From Caballeronia sp. dw_276 (GTDB lineage: Bacteria > Pseudomonadota > Gammaproteobacteria > Burkholderiales > Burkholderiaceae), in the NCBI RefSeq assembly GCF_018449635.1, contig NZ_JAAVUV010000021.1, forward strand, positions 1-49,327: a stretch of DNA of 49,327 bases, written 5' to 3'. A model generated the notes under the pieces. It was given only the letters and a program-made list of their open reading frames with translations. It searched no databases and was not told the DNA's origin. The position numbers and the translations under genes were made by a program. Below are positions 36,483 through 44,892 of this stretch, in pieces (the first letter of the stretch is position 1; the number at the start of each line of letters is the position of its first letter).

Positions 36483-37514
36483 TTATTTGGCGAATTGCTG
36501 CGTGAAGCGCACGAGTTCATCGACTTTTTCGCGCGCCTGACCGCTCGCGATCACTTCTTTCGCGAGCCGCATGCCGTCTTCAATCGATTCCGCCACGTTC
36601 GCGGCGTAGAGCGCCGTTCCCGCGTTCAGCGTGATGATTTCGCGCGCGACGCACGGCTTGTTGTTGAGCGCGCCGAGCAGCATGGTCTTCGATTCCTGCG
36701 CGTCGGCCACTTTGAGCGTTCGGTTCGACACCATCTGCAAGCCGAAATCTTCCGGATGAATCTCGTATTCGCGGACTTCGCCGTTGCGCAGTTCGCCGAC
36801 AACCGTCGCCGCTCCAAGCGAAACCTCGTCCATGCCGTCCTTGCCGTACACCACCAGCACGTGCTTGGCGCCGAGACGTTGCATGACGCGAACCTGAATA
36901 CCGACCAGATCTTCGTGAAACACGCCCATTAGCTGATTCGGCGCGCCGGCCGGATTCGTCAGCGGCCCGAGAATGTTGAAGATGGTCCGGACGCCGAGTT
37001 CACGACGCACCGCCGCGATGTTCTTCATGGCCGGATGATGGTTCGGCGCGAACATGAAACCCATGCCCGTTTCGGCGATGGATTGCGCCACGTGTTCCGG
37101 CTGCAAGTCGATATTCACGCCGAGCGCCTCGAGCACGTCTGCGCTGCCTGACTTACTCGATACCCCGCGATTCCCGTGCTTCGCAACCTTCGCGCCGGCG
37201 GCCGCCGTGACAAACATGGTGGCCGTCGAGATGTTGAAGGTATGCGAACCGTCGCCGCCCGTGCCGACGATATCCACGAGGTTGTCGCTGTCCGGCACGG
37301 TTACGTGATTGGCGAATTCGCGCATGACGGTTGCCGCCGCCGCGATCTCGCCGATGGTTTCCTTCTTCACGCGCAAACCCGTGATGATCGCGGCGGACAT
37401 CACCGGCGACATCTCGCCGCGCATGATCATGCGCATCAGATGGAGCATTTCATCGTGAAAAATCTCACGATGCTCAATGGTCCGTTGCAGCGCTTCCTGA
37501 GCCGTAATAGTCAT
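36483..37514 (-). CDS. trpD: Anthranilate phosphoribosyltransferase
   Basis: 343 residues. TrpD joins anthranilate to PRPP. The PRPP loop GTGGDGSHTFNIST starts at 84, and HGNRGVSSKSGSADVLEALG is the conserved second block. The ATG at 37514 is preferred (GGGA 7 bases upstream); an in-frame start at 37532 would overlap trpG. Unlike the enteric enzyme it is not fused to TrpG. Confidence 0.97.
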   Translation of the reverse strand: MTITAQEALQRTIEHREIFHDEMLHLMRMIMRGEMSPVMSAAIITGLRVKKETIGEIAAAATVMREFANHVTVPDSDNLVDIVGTGGDGSHTFNISTATMFVTAAAGAKVAKHGNRGVSSKSGSADVLEALGVNIDLQPEHVAQSIAETGMGFMFAPNHHPAMKNIAAVRRELGVRTIFNILGPLTNPAGAPNQLMGVFHEDLVGIQVRVMQRLGAKHVLVVYGKDGMDEVSLGAATVVGELRNGEVREYEIHPEDFGLQMVSNRTLKVADAQESKTMLLGALNNKPCVAREIITLNAGTALYAANVAESIEDGMRLAKEVIASGQAREKVDELVRFTQQFAK

Positions 37515-37528
37515 GTTCTGATCCCGGT

Positions 37529-38113
37529 TCACGCGCGTTCGCCTTGTTTTGCGTTCTTGACGAAGTTTTCGAGCAGCGCGTGGCCGTGCTCGGACAAGAT
37601 CGATTCCGGATGGAACTGGACGCCTTCAACCGCGAGTTCCTTATGACGCACGCCCATGATTTCGCCATCGGGCGTCCACGCCGATACTTCCAGGCAATCC
37701 GGCAGCGACTCGCGCTCGATCGCGAGCGAGTGATAACGCGTCACGCTGAAATGTTTCGGCAAGTCGGAAAACACACCACGGCAATCGGTTTCGATGGTGC
37801 TGACCTTGCCGTGCATGATGGTTTGCGCGCGGACCACGCGTCCGCCAAACGCCTCGCCGATGGCCTGATGGCCAAGGCACACGCCAAGAATCGGAATCTG
37901 TCCGGAAAATTCGCGTAGCACGTCGAGCGTGATGCCCGCATGTTGCGGATTGCTCGGCCCCGGCGAAAGGCAAATCCGCTCGGGATTGAGCGTCGCGATT
38001 TCGTCGAGGGTAATTTCGTCGTTACGGAACGTCCGCACGTCTTCGCCCAGTTCGCCAAAATACTGAACCAGGTTATAGGTGAACGAATCGTAGTTGTCGA
38101 TCATCAGCAGCAT
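37529..38113 (-). CDS. trpG: Anthranilate synthase component II (glutamine amidotransferase)
   Basis: 194 residues, a class I glutamine amidotransferase that feeds ammonia to TrpE and probably also to PabB. The nucleophile is C79 in GVCLGHQAIGEAFG and the His-Glu pair lies in VQFHPES near the C terminus; the oxyanion strand is LSPGPSNP. GGAG lies 7 bases before the ATG, and only 14 bases separate it from trpE. Confidence 0.97.
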   Translation of the reverse strand: MLLMIDNYDSFTYNLVQYFGELGEDVRTFRNDEITLDEIATLNPERICLSPGPSNPQHAGITLDVLREFSGQIPILGVCLGHQAIGEAFGGRVVRAQTIMHGKVSTIETDCRGVFSDLPKHFSVTRYHSLAIERESLPDCLEVSAWTPDGEIMGVRHKELAVEGVQFHPESILSEHGHALLENFVKNAKQGERA

Positions 38114-38127
38114 GGTCTTTCTCCGGA

Positions 38128-39624
38128 TCAGAAGTCGCTATCGAGGCCGTCTTGCACTTGCTCGGCGGCGCGCAAAACTGCACGCGCCTTGTTCTCCGTT
38201 TCCTGCCATTCGGACTCGGGAACCGAATCCGCGACCACGCCGGCGGCGGCCTGCACATACAAATTGCCCTTGTGAATCAGACCGGTGCGAATCGCGATGG
38301 CCAGATCCATTTCGCCCGTGAACGACAAGTAACCGCAAGCGCCGCCGTACAGGCCGCGTTTGACCGGCTCCAGTTCGTCGATGATTTCCATTGCCCGCAC
38401 TTTCGGCGCGCCAGAAAGCGTGCCAGCGGGGAAGGTCGCGCGCAGCACGTCGAAGTTCGTCGTGCCGGGTTTGAGCTTGCCTTCCACCGAACTCACGATA
38501 TGTTGAACGTGCGAATACTTTTCGATGGCCAATTTGTCCGTCACGACCACCGATCCCGTTTGCGCAATCCGGCCGACGTCGTTGCGCGCCAGATCGATCA
38601 GCATCACGTGCTCGGCAACTTCCTTCGGATCGTTCAGCAATTCGGTGGCGAGTTCGGCGTCGCGCTCGGGCGTATTGCCGCGCGGCCGGGTGCCGGCGAG
38701 GGGACGAATGGTGACGATGCGTTCATCGCCACGTTTTTCCTGGCGCACGAGAATTTCCGGCGATGCCCCGACCACATGAAATTCGCCGCCGAAGTTGTAG
38801 TAATACATATAAGGCGACGGATTCAGCGACCGCAACGCGCGATACAGCGAAAGCGGGTTATCGCGGAACGGCTTCACGAGGCGCTGGCCGACCTGAACCT
38901 GCATCAATTCGCCCGCCGCGATGTATTCCTTCGCTTTGCGTACCGCGTTCAGGTAATCCTCTTTCGCAAACTCACGATACGTCTCCGTGCGAACACTCGC
39001 CGATGTCACCGGCGGCTGCACGGTCGTACGCAAGCGCGCGCGCAATTCGCGCAGGCGCTGCTTGGCTTTCGTGTAAGCCTCGGGCACCGTCGGATCGGCG
39101 TAGACAATCAGGTACAGCTTGCCGGCGAGGTTATCGATAACCGCCATTTCCTCGGTCAGCAACAACTGAATGTCGGGCAGGCCGAGATCGTCGCGCGGCG
39201 CGGTGTGCGCGAGCTTTTTCTCGATATAACGCACGGCGTCGTAGCCGAAATACCCGGCCAGGCCGCCGCAAAAGCGCGGCAATCCCGGGCGTTGCGCGAT
39301 CTTGAACCGCTTCTGGAATGTTTCGATAAACGTCAGCGGATCAACTTCGCTCGTCTCGATGACCTGCCCATCCTTCAGCACTTCCGACACGCCGTTCTGC
39401 ACACGGATCATCGTGCGCGCCGGCAAACCGATAAACGAATACCGGCCAAAGCGCTCGCCGCCCACCACGGATTCCAGCAGGAACGAGTTGGCGCCATTGC
39501 GCTCGGTTTGAGCGAGTTTGAGGTAAAGCGAAAGCGGCGTTTCGAGGTCGGCGAGCGCCTCGGCGATCATCGGAATGCGGTTGAAACCTTCATTCGCCAG
39601 CGATTGGAATTCGAGTTCTGTCAT
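38128..39624 (-). CDS. trpE: Anthranilate synthase component I
   Basis: 498 residues of the chorismate-using enzyme family. The tryptophan feedback-binding LLES is at 49-52, so allosteric inhibition by Trp is expected. The catalytic domain shows GTRPRGNTPERD, DLARNDVGRIA and the C-terminal AAAGVVADSVPE blocks. AAGGA lies 8 bases before the ATG at 39624. Upstream is a 401-base gap with two folded elements; no leader peptide with runs of Trp codons is seen there, so classical enteric attenuation is not supported. Confidence 0.97.
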   Translation of the reverse strand: MTELEFQSLANEGFNRIPMIAEALADLETPLSLYLKLAQTERNGANSFLLESVVGGERFGRYSFIGLPARTMIRVQNGVSEVLKDGQVIETSEVDPLTFIETFQKRFKIAQRPGLPRFCGGLAGYFGYDAVRYIEKKLAHTAPRDDLGLPDIQLLLTEEMAVIDNLAGKLYLIVYADPTVPEAYTKAKQRLRELRARLRTTVQPPVTSASVRTETYREFAKEDYLNAVRKAKEYIAAGELMQVQVGQRLVKPFRDNPLSLYRALRSLNPSPYMYYYNFGGEFHVVGASPEILVRQEKRGDERIVTIRPLAGTRPRGNTPERDAELATELLNDPKEVAEHVMLIDLARNDVGRIAQTGSVVVTDKLAIEKYSHVQHIVSSVEGKLKPGTTNFDVLRATFPAGTLSGAPKVRAMEIIDELEPVKRGLYGGACGYLSFTGEMDLAIAIRTGLIHKGNLYVQAAAGVVADSVPESEWQETENKARAVLRAAEQVQDGLDSDF

Positions 39625-39729
39625 GTTCTGATCCTTTGCGTGTCGCTTGGTGGTTTTGCGACATCGAGCACTTACTGGGCGCTGCGGAAATTCCCGCGCG
39701 GCGCGATACCCGTCTGGATTTGTGCGTCG

Positions 39730-39841
39730 GCCGAGGCTTCACGCGCTGCAAGTCCGATTATCAGGGCTTAGAGCCACTCACGGAATTTGTGAGGACGTAA
39801 GCCGGAATCGGGCGCAGCGAATGACGCGCATTAAGCCAGGC
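39730..39841 (-). ncRNA. Candidate structured RNA: rod-like fold in the trpE leader
   Basis: Five nested perfect helices stack around one axis (plus-strand arms): GCC + GGCTT (39730-39732, 39735-39739) with AAGCC + GGC (39833-39837, 39839-39841); CGCTG (39744-39748) with CAGCG (39815-39819); CCGAT (39754-39758) with ATCGG (39807-39811); GGCTTA (39765-39770) with TAAGCC (39798-39803); CTCAC (39777-39781) with GTGAG (39789-39793), 7-base loop. Internal loops separate them. This gives 29 pairs over 112 bases. The overall shape recalls a leader attenuator or a 6S-like rod, but I recognise no named family and the strand is uncertain. Confidence 0.4.
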
Positions 39842-39891
39842 ATCAAAAGGTAAAACAAGTCAGCGGGATCGGCGCGCGGAGTGCGCAGCGA

Positions 39892-40005
39892 AACAAAAAA
39901 CGGTTGCCGAAGACAAGCTTCAGCGGACCTCAGGCGAGGTTAGCGCGACCAGCGACGCCAGGGCCAGGCTCCCCGGTCGATGCTGCTCAGACTCCGTTTT
40001 TTGTT
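39892..40005. repeat. 12-bp inverted repeat enclosing 90 bases
   Basis: AACAAAAAACGG (39892-39903) and CCGTTTTTTGTT (39994-40005) are perfect complements. The interior holds a small hairpin (ACCTC / GAGGT with a GCCT loop on the minus strand). The T-run of either arm could end a transcript, so it may be the gph terminator, a small RNA or a MITE-like element; no flanking direct repeat is seen. Confidence 0.55.
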
Positions 40006-40025
40006 CAGAAACATGAGGGATTGAA

Positions 40026-40775
40026 CTAGTCAGTCGATGTTGTCGCGCCGGGTACGTCGGGCGCGGCCATGGTTGCTGCTATTGCCTGTGCGGCAGCCAG
40101 CAGGGAAGAAACTATACCATCGGATTTCACGAGGTGCACGGGTTTGCCGTGGTTATAGCCGTAGGGAACCGTCAACGTCGCCATTCCGGCCGCACGGCCC
40201 GCGAGCGCGTCATTCTCGGAATCGCCGATGGCAACCGCCTCCCGCGGCAAAACGTCCAGACGCTCGCACGCAATCAGCATGGGCGCCGGATCCGGCTTTT
40301 TCTGTGGGACCGAGTCGCCGCCGAGCACGACCTTGAAGTACTCCACGAGTCCGAATTTCGTCAGCAATTCCAGCGCGAAGCGGTGTGGTTTGTTCGTCAC
40401 GCAGGCGAGCGGCAAGCCGAGATCGCGCAGCGCCTTCAGCCCTTCAGCAACTTCCGGGTAAAGCCTGGCGCTTTGCCCATTGATGCGCGCGTATTCGGTC
40501 TGATAGATCGCAAGGGCATCGTCGAATTTCGTGGACGCTTCCAGCGCCGAAAATCGCACGGCCAAAATGCTACGGATCAGATTTTCCGATCCCTTTCCTA
40601 TATAGCCGATCACTTCGTCACGATCAGTCGATTTCGCGCCGATGCGCGCAAGCATGCCGTTCAGCGCCACGGTGAAGTCGTCTGCGGTATCGACCATGGT
40701 GCCGTCCAGGTCGATGATCGCGGCCCGCAACGTCTTGTTGGTAAATGCCGGAAGCTCAGCAGTGAGTTCGCTCAT
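40026..40775 (-). CDS. gph: Phosphoglycolate phosphatase
   Basis: 249 residues of the HAD superfamily. Motif I IIDLDGTMVDT supplies nucleophile D22 and acid/base D24; CVTNKPHRFA is motif II, KKPDPAPM motif III and IGDSENDALAGRAAG motif IV. Gph clears 2-phosphoglycolate formed in DNA repair and oxygenation reactions. Its ATG overlaps the rpe stop (ATGA), giving the rpe-gph pair seen in many proteobacteria. Confidence 0.95.
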   Translation of the reverse strand: MSELTAELPAFTNKTLRAAIIDLDGTMVDTADDFTVALNGMLARIGAKSTDRDEVIGYIGKGSENLIRSILAVRFSALEASTKFDDALAIYQTEYARINGQSARLYPEVAEGLKALRDLGLPLACVTNKPHRFALELLTKFGLVEYFKVVLGGDSVPQKKPDPAPMLIACERLDVLPREAVAIGDSENDALAGRAAGMATLTVPYGYNHGKPVHLVKSDGIVSSLLAAAQAIAATMAAPDVPGATTSTD

Positions 40776-41467
40776 CGTGCATCCCCGGTGTTCACTTTGG
40801 CCAGTTCCTCGCGCATCTTGCCGATGATCTCGCTGTAATTGTGGTGGCCGAAAATCGCCGAACCCGCCACGAACGTGTCCGCACCCGCTTCCGCGATTGC
40901 CCGGATGTTCTCGATCTTCACGCCACCATCCACTTCCAGATGAATTTCGCGGCCTGTCCGCTCGGTATATTCGTTGATACGACGGCGCGCTTCGCGCAGC
41001 TTGTTCAGCGCTTCCGGAATGAACGACTGGCCGCCGAAACCTGGATTGACCGACATGATCAGCACGAGATCGACCTTGTCCATCACGTGATCGAGATGAT
41101 TCAGCGACGTGGCCGGGTTGAAAACCAGACCGGCCTTGCAGCCGTGATCGCGAATGAGCGAAAGCGTCCGGTCGATATGATCCGAACCTTCCGGATGGAA
41201 ACTGATCACATTCGCACCGGCTTCCGCGAAATCCGGCACGATGCGGTCCACCGGGCGCACCATCAAATGCACGTCGATAGGTACGGTGGTGTGTGGCCGC
41301 AGCGCCTTGCAGACCATGGGGCCGATTGTCAGGTTCGGAACGTAATGGTTGTCCATGACGTCGAAATGGATCCAGTCCGCGCCGGCGGCGACGACATTGC
41401 GAACCTCTTCGCCGAGAATGGCGAAGTCGGCGGACAAGATACTGGGGGACAAACGGAATTGCGTCAT
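40772..41467 (-). CDS. rpe: Ribulose-phosphate 3-epimerase
   Basis: 231 residues, a TIM barrel that interconverts ribulose 5-phosphate and xylulose 5-phosphate in the pentose phosphate pathway. Metal and catalytic residues are visible in LSPSILSADF, HFDVMDNHYVPN (H34, D36), the SVNPGFGGQ loop and EVDGGVKIENI. The ATG at 41467 begins the conserved first strand. It is divergent from apaG across 293 bases and heads the run leading to trp. Confidence 0.97.
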   Translation of the reverse strand: MTQFRLSPSILSADFAILGEEVRNVVAAGADWIHFDVMDNHYVPNLTIGPMVCKALRPHTTVPIDVHLMVRPVDRIVPDFAEAGANVISFHPEGSDHIDRTLSLIRDHGCKAGLVFNPATSLNHLDHVMDKVDLVLIMSVNPGFGGQSFIPEALNKLREARRRINEYTERTGREIHLEVDGGVKIENIRAIAEAGADTFVAGSAIFGHHNYSEIIGKMREELAKVNTGDAR

Positions 41468-41760
41468 GACGTCGACCGGTTGCAAGCGGGAAACGCATTT
41501 TACCGCGATGCGCCGCTTTTGACCGTCGGCCGAATGGCTAACGCGCGCGGCTCGCCGCAGGCGATTTTCCCCGTCACGGCGGTATCCCACCAAGGTTTCC
41601 GCGAGATGACAAAGCCGTGGCGAGCCATTGCGCTCGGTTGCGGGTGCCGGCCGCATGAAGCAGAATGCGTCACCTGTTGTTCACGCAAATTCGCGTAATC
41701 GCGTCGCTGTACGCCCCACAGGGCGTCGCTTCGCGCAGCATATTTTGAATTGGAAAAGCG

Positions 41761-42135
41761 ATGAGCCAGTATGAATTCAGCGTATCGGTGCAGACGCAGT
41801 ACCTTCCTGAACAATCGGAACCGGATGCTCACCAGTTCGCGTTCGCGTACACGCTGACCATTCGAAATACCGGTCAGGTCGCCGCGCAGTTGATCTCGCG
41901 GCACTGGATCATTACAGATAGTGAAAACGTGGTTCAGGAAGTGAAAGGGCTTGGCGTGGTCGGCAACCAGCCATTGTTGCCACCGGGCGAGAAGTTCGAA
42001 TACACGAGCTGGGCCGTGATCGCGACGCCGGTCGGCACCATGCGCGGATCGTATTTTTGTGTGGCCGAGGATGGCGAGCGTTTCGAGGCGCCGATTGCCG
42101 AGTTCGCGTTGCATATGCCACGCACGCTCCATTGA
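41761..42135 (+). CDS. apaG: ApaG protein
   Basis: 124 residues forming a single fibronectin-III-like beta domain. Conserved features are the YTLTIRNTG strand, ISRHWIITD, the GVVGNQPLLPPGEKFEYTS loop and TPVGTMRGSYF. ApaG is widespread and linked to divalent-metal and stress phenotypes in some species; its biochemical role is unsettled. GGAA precedes the ATG at 41761. It is followed by a possible small gene on the other strand. Confidence 0.95.
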   Translation: MSQYEFSVSVQTQYLPEQSEPDAHQFAFAYTLTIRNTGQVAAQLISRHWIITDSENVVQEVKGLGVVGNQPLLPPGEKFEYTSWAVIATPVGTMRGSYFCVAEDGERFEAPIAEFALHMPRTLH

Positions 42136-42153
42136 GCAGGGCGCGGCGTCTTG

Positions 42154-42276
42154 CTAGCGCCTGTTTTTCTTTTTGCCCGACGCCGTCCACGCGACGATAA
42201 AAATCAGTAAAAGCAGCGCCACGAGTGATTCGAGCGCAAACACAAGCATTGGATATTCGTCGAACAGATCTGACAT
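42154..42276 (-). CDS. Possible 40-residue membrane microprotein
   Basis: A 40-residue frame: acidic start (MSDLFDEYP), one hydrophobic helix (about 10-30) and a strongly basic tail ending KKKNRR, the layout of an N-out, C-in single-span protein. GAGAA lies 6 bases before the ATG. The start codon shares the CATG palindrome with the divergent mltA start at 42275, so each gene's ribosome-binding region would lie in the other's coding sequence. I do not recognise a family; it may be a real small gene or a shadow of the mltA upstream region. Confidence 0.5.
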   Translation of the reverse strand: MSDLFDEYPMLVFALESLVALLLLIFIVAWTASGKKKNRR

Positions 42277-43441
42277 GGCGGTTCTCATCAAGAACGAACA
42301 TTGTAAGCGTTTCACCTCTTCGGTCGCCGGATTGGCGGCTTGGGCGGCTTCTCTCGCTACAGCAGTTTTGCTCGCGTCGTGCGGTGGCGGGGGCGCCATC
42401 AAGTCCGGTTATCAGGCTCCGCCGACCGGCGCGCCGATCATTACCGGACAACGAGCGGCCAATCGGCTGACCGCAGTAAGCTGGCAACAGGTTCCCGGCT
42501 GGCAGGACGATTCATTGCTCGGGGCGACCGCAGCGATGCGTCAAAACTGCAGCCGCCTTGCGCAGCAGCCGAACTGGCGCCGTGCGTGCGCGGCGGCGCA
42601 ACGGCTTGACGACCTGGACATGAATGCAGCCCGCGAATTCTTCGAGGCCTATTTCACGCCATTCCAGTTGGCCAACACCGACGGCACGCTGGACGGCCTC
42701 GTGACCGGCTACTACGAGCCGTTGCTGCGCGGGTCGCGCACGCGGCATGGCCCGTATCAATACGCGTTGTATCGATGGCCGTATCGGTTCAAAACCGGCA
42801 CGACGCTGCCCTCGCGAGCGCAGCTTGAAAGCTCGGGCGCGCTGAACGGCAACGAACTGGTCTGGGTCGATGACCCGATCGAAGCGTTCTTCCTGCAAGT
42901 CCAAGGCTCGGGACAGGTCGTAATGGAAGATGGCACGACGATGCGCGTAGGCTTTGGAGGCACCAATAACCAGCCGTATAAATCGATTGGCCGCGAACTG
43001 CTGGACCGGCGCGAATTGACGCCCGCACAGGCAACGATGCAGGGCATCAAGGCTTGGGCGAAAGCGAATCCTGCGCGTGTCGACGCGTTGCTCGACGTGA
43101 ATCCGCGCTTTGTGTTTTTCCGGGAAATGCCCGCAACGTCGACGCTTGCTGCAGGCGTAGGGACGGGGCCGGTCGGCGCATTGGGTGTTCCGCTGACGCC
43201 GGAGCGATCCATTGCTGTTGATCCTTCGGCTATCCCGCTTGGAACGCCGGTTTTCCTGCAAACCACGCGTCCTCTGAGCAATTCGCCGATGAACCGGCTC
43301 GTGTTTGCACAAGACACGGGTAGCGCGATCAAAGGCGGTGTGCGCGCTGATTACTTCTGGGGACTAGGCGACGACGCGGGCGATCTCGCCGGCCGGATGA
43401 AGCAGGGCGGCAGGATGTGGTTGTTGCTGCCGAACTCGTAG
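42275..43441 (+). CDS. mltA: Membrane-bound lytic murein transglycosylase A
   Basis: 388 residues. A lipoprotein signal ends in the lipobox LASC with C36 as the lipidated residue; Gly at the next positions predicts outer-membrane sorting. The MltA domain carries GYYEPLL and GFGGTNNQPYKSIG, and the 3D barrel carries the catalytic Asp in FAQDTGSAIKGGVRADYFWG. MltA cleaves glycan strands, leaving 1,6-anhydro-muropeptides. The ATG at 42275 is the only plausible start before the signal; it has no clear ribosome-binding site. A strong terminator follows. Confidence 0.93.
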   Translation: MAVLIKNEHCKRFTSSVAGLAAWAASLATAVLLASCGGGGAIKSGYQAPPTGAPIITGQRAANRLTAVSWQQVPGWQDDSLLGATAAMRQNCSRLAQQPNWRRACAAAQRLDDLDMNAAREFFEAYFTPFQLANTDGTLDGLVTGYYEPLLRGSRTRHGPYQYALYRWPYRFKTGTTLPSRAQLESSGALNGNELVWVDDPIEAFFLQVQGSGQVVMEDGTTMRVGFGGTNNQPYKSIGRELLDRRELTPAQATMQGIKAWAKANPARVDALLDVNPRFVFFREMPATSTLAAGVGTGPVGALGVPLTPERSIAVDPSAIPLGTPVFLQTTRPLSNSPMNRLVFAQDTGSAIKGGVRADYFWGLGDDAGDLAGRMKQGGRMWLLLPNS

Positions 43442-43448
43442 AATGCTT

Positions 43449-43486
43449 GCAGCCGTTCCTTCGGGAGCGGCTGCTTGTTTGCTTTT
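43449..43486 (+). terminator. Rho-independent terminator of mltA
   Basis: An 11-bp stem (GCAGCCGTTCC / GGAGCGGCTGC, one G-U pair) capped by a TTCG tetraloop is followed by a T-rich tract. It lies 8 bases after the mltA stop, near the convergent paaK end. Confidence 0.88.
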
Positions 43487-43501
43487 ATTCAAGCCCAGGA
43501 A

Positions 43502-44806
43502 TCAGGACACTGACGCTCGCCTATCAATCACCCGCCGCGCCTTTCCAACTGAACGCTCGATCCCGTTCACGCCTAGCAACTGGATCACCGCACTCACGCC
43601 AATCAACGCCTTGATGTCGTAAGCGAGCGCAGCCTTTGCCTGCTGGAGAACAGCGGCGTCCGGCGCAGTCTCCGGGCACGGTTCGACATTGAGCGTGAGC
43701 ACATCGAGCGGCCCTTCTTTGGTCAGAACGATCTGGTAGTGCGGCGCCAGCGCGTGCTGCTTAAGCAGCAACTCTTCGATCTGCGTGGGGAAAACATTCA
43801 CGCCTCGCACGATCATCATGTCGTCCGAGCGGCCGGTGATTTTCTCCATGCGTCGCATGGTTCTGGCGCTGCCGGGCAGAAGCCGTGTGAGATCGCGCGT
43901 CCGGTAGCGGATGATCGGCAACGCCTCCTTTGTCAGCGAAGTGAATACGAGCTCGCCCAGCTCGCCATCGGGCAGTACTTCGCCGGTTTCCGGATCGATG
44001 ATCTCTGGATAAAAATGATCCTCCCATATCGTCGGACCATCTTTTGTTTCCACACATTCCGACGCCACGCCCGGTCCCATGACTTCCGACAGCCCATAGA
44101 TATCCACTGCGTCGATACCCATGCGCTTTTCAATGGCGGCGCGCATGTCGTTGGTCCACGGTTCTGCGCCGAAGATACCGATTCGCAGCGAGCAGTCAGC
44201 CGGATGAACACCTTGGCGTTCGAGCTCGTCGGCAATCGACAGCATGTAGCTTGGCGTCACCATGATGATGTCGGGCCGAAAATCCTGGATGAGCTGAACT
44301 TGCTTTTCCGTCTGGCCGCCACCGAACGGAATCACGGTCAGTCCAGCCCGTTCCGCGCCGTAATGAGCACCCAGGCCGCCCGTGAAAAGACCGTAGCCAT
44401 AACTGACATGCACCTTGTCGCCACGTCGCGCGCCCGCTGCGCGAATGGATCGCGCAACAAGATTCGCCCAAGTGTCGATGTCCTTTGCCGTATAGCCCAC
44501 AACCGTAGGTTTTCCGGTTGTCCCCGACGACGCGTGGATCCGCGAAATCTGATCGTGCGGCACGGCGAACATCCCGTACGGATAATTATCGCGAAGATCC
44601 TTTTTCGTCGTGAACGGGAAACGTGCAATATCCGCGAGGCTTTTGATGTCGTCCGGATGCACACCCGCTTCATCGAACTTGCGCCGATACACCGGCGAAT
44701 TCTCATACGCATGCGCGACCGACCACTTGAGGCGTTTGAGTTGCAACGCAGTGAGTTCGTCGCGACTGGCCGTCTCTATTCGGTCCAGTGGAAGCGGGGC
44801 GGTCAT
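43502..44806 (-). CDS. paaK: Phenylacetate-CoA ligase
   Basis: 434 residues of the adenylate-forming superfamily. PaaK activates phenylacetate to phenylacetyl-CoA with ATP, the entry step of the aerobic hybrid pathway. The P-loop SSGTTGKPTVVGYT, the YGLSEVMGPGVASEC motif and the RYRTRDLTRLLPG hinge region are intact. GGAG lies 7 bases before the ATG. It is the last gene of the paaN-paaG-paaI-paaK run. Confidence 0.96.
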   Translation of the reverse strand: MTAPLPLDRIETASRDELTALQLKRLKWSVAHAYENSPVYRRKFDEAGVHPDDIKSLADIARFPFTTKKDLRDNYPYGMFAVPHDQISRIHASSGTTGKPTVVGYTAKDIDTWANLVARSIRAAGARRGDKVHVSYGYGLFTGGLGAHYGAERAGLTVIPFGGGQTEKQVQLIQDFRPDIIMVTPSYMLSIADELERQGVHPADCSLRIGIFGAEPWTNDMRAAIEKRMGIDAVDIYGLSEVMGPGVASECVETKDGPTIWEDHFYPEIIDPETGEVLPDGELGELVFTSLTKEALPIIRYRTRDLTRLLPGSARTMRRMEKITGRSDDMMIVRGVNVFPTQIEELLLKQHALAPHYQIVLTKEGPLDVLTLNVEPCPETAPDAAVLQQAKAALAYDIKALIGVSAVIQLLGVNGIERSVGKARRVIDRRASVS

Positions 44807-44892
44807 GGAATGTCTCCTTCCAGGTATCTATTGGCGGCCCGAATCAATTTTGCTCGGACGCTATGGTTTGAAGATTATTTTTGTGGAGCAGC

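Larger units (their letters stand above)
39625..40025 (-). other. 401-base gph-trpE gap with two folded elements
   Basis: The longest gap in an otherwise tight minus-strand run. It contains the rod-like inverted repeats of 39730-39841 and the 12-bp inverted repeat of 39892-40005. A weak promoter-like pair on the minus strand (TTGTTT, 18 bases, TTAATG ending at 39829) would start transcription near 39822. A 21-codon frame starting with ATG near 39842 has no Trp codon. I find no convincing protein gene. Confidence 0.5.

Noticed and set aside
38152..39771. 539-codon plus-strand frame opposite trpE
   Set aside because: Long only because high GC lacks stops on the complement; it lies entirely across trpE and its leader and has no recognisable domain.
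39800..39850. Classical trp leader peptide
   Set aside because: The only short ATG frame before trpE here (about 21 codons) has no Trp codon, so ribosome-mediated attenuation is not supported.
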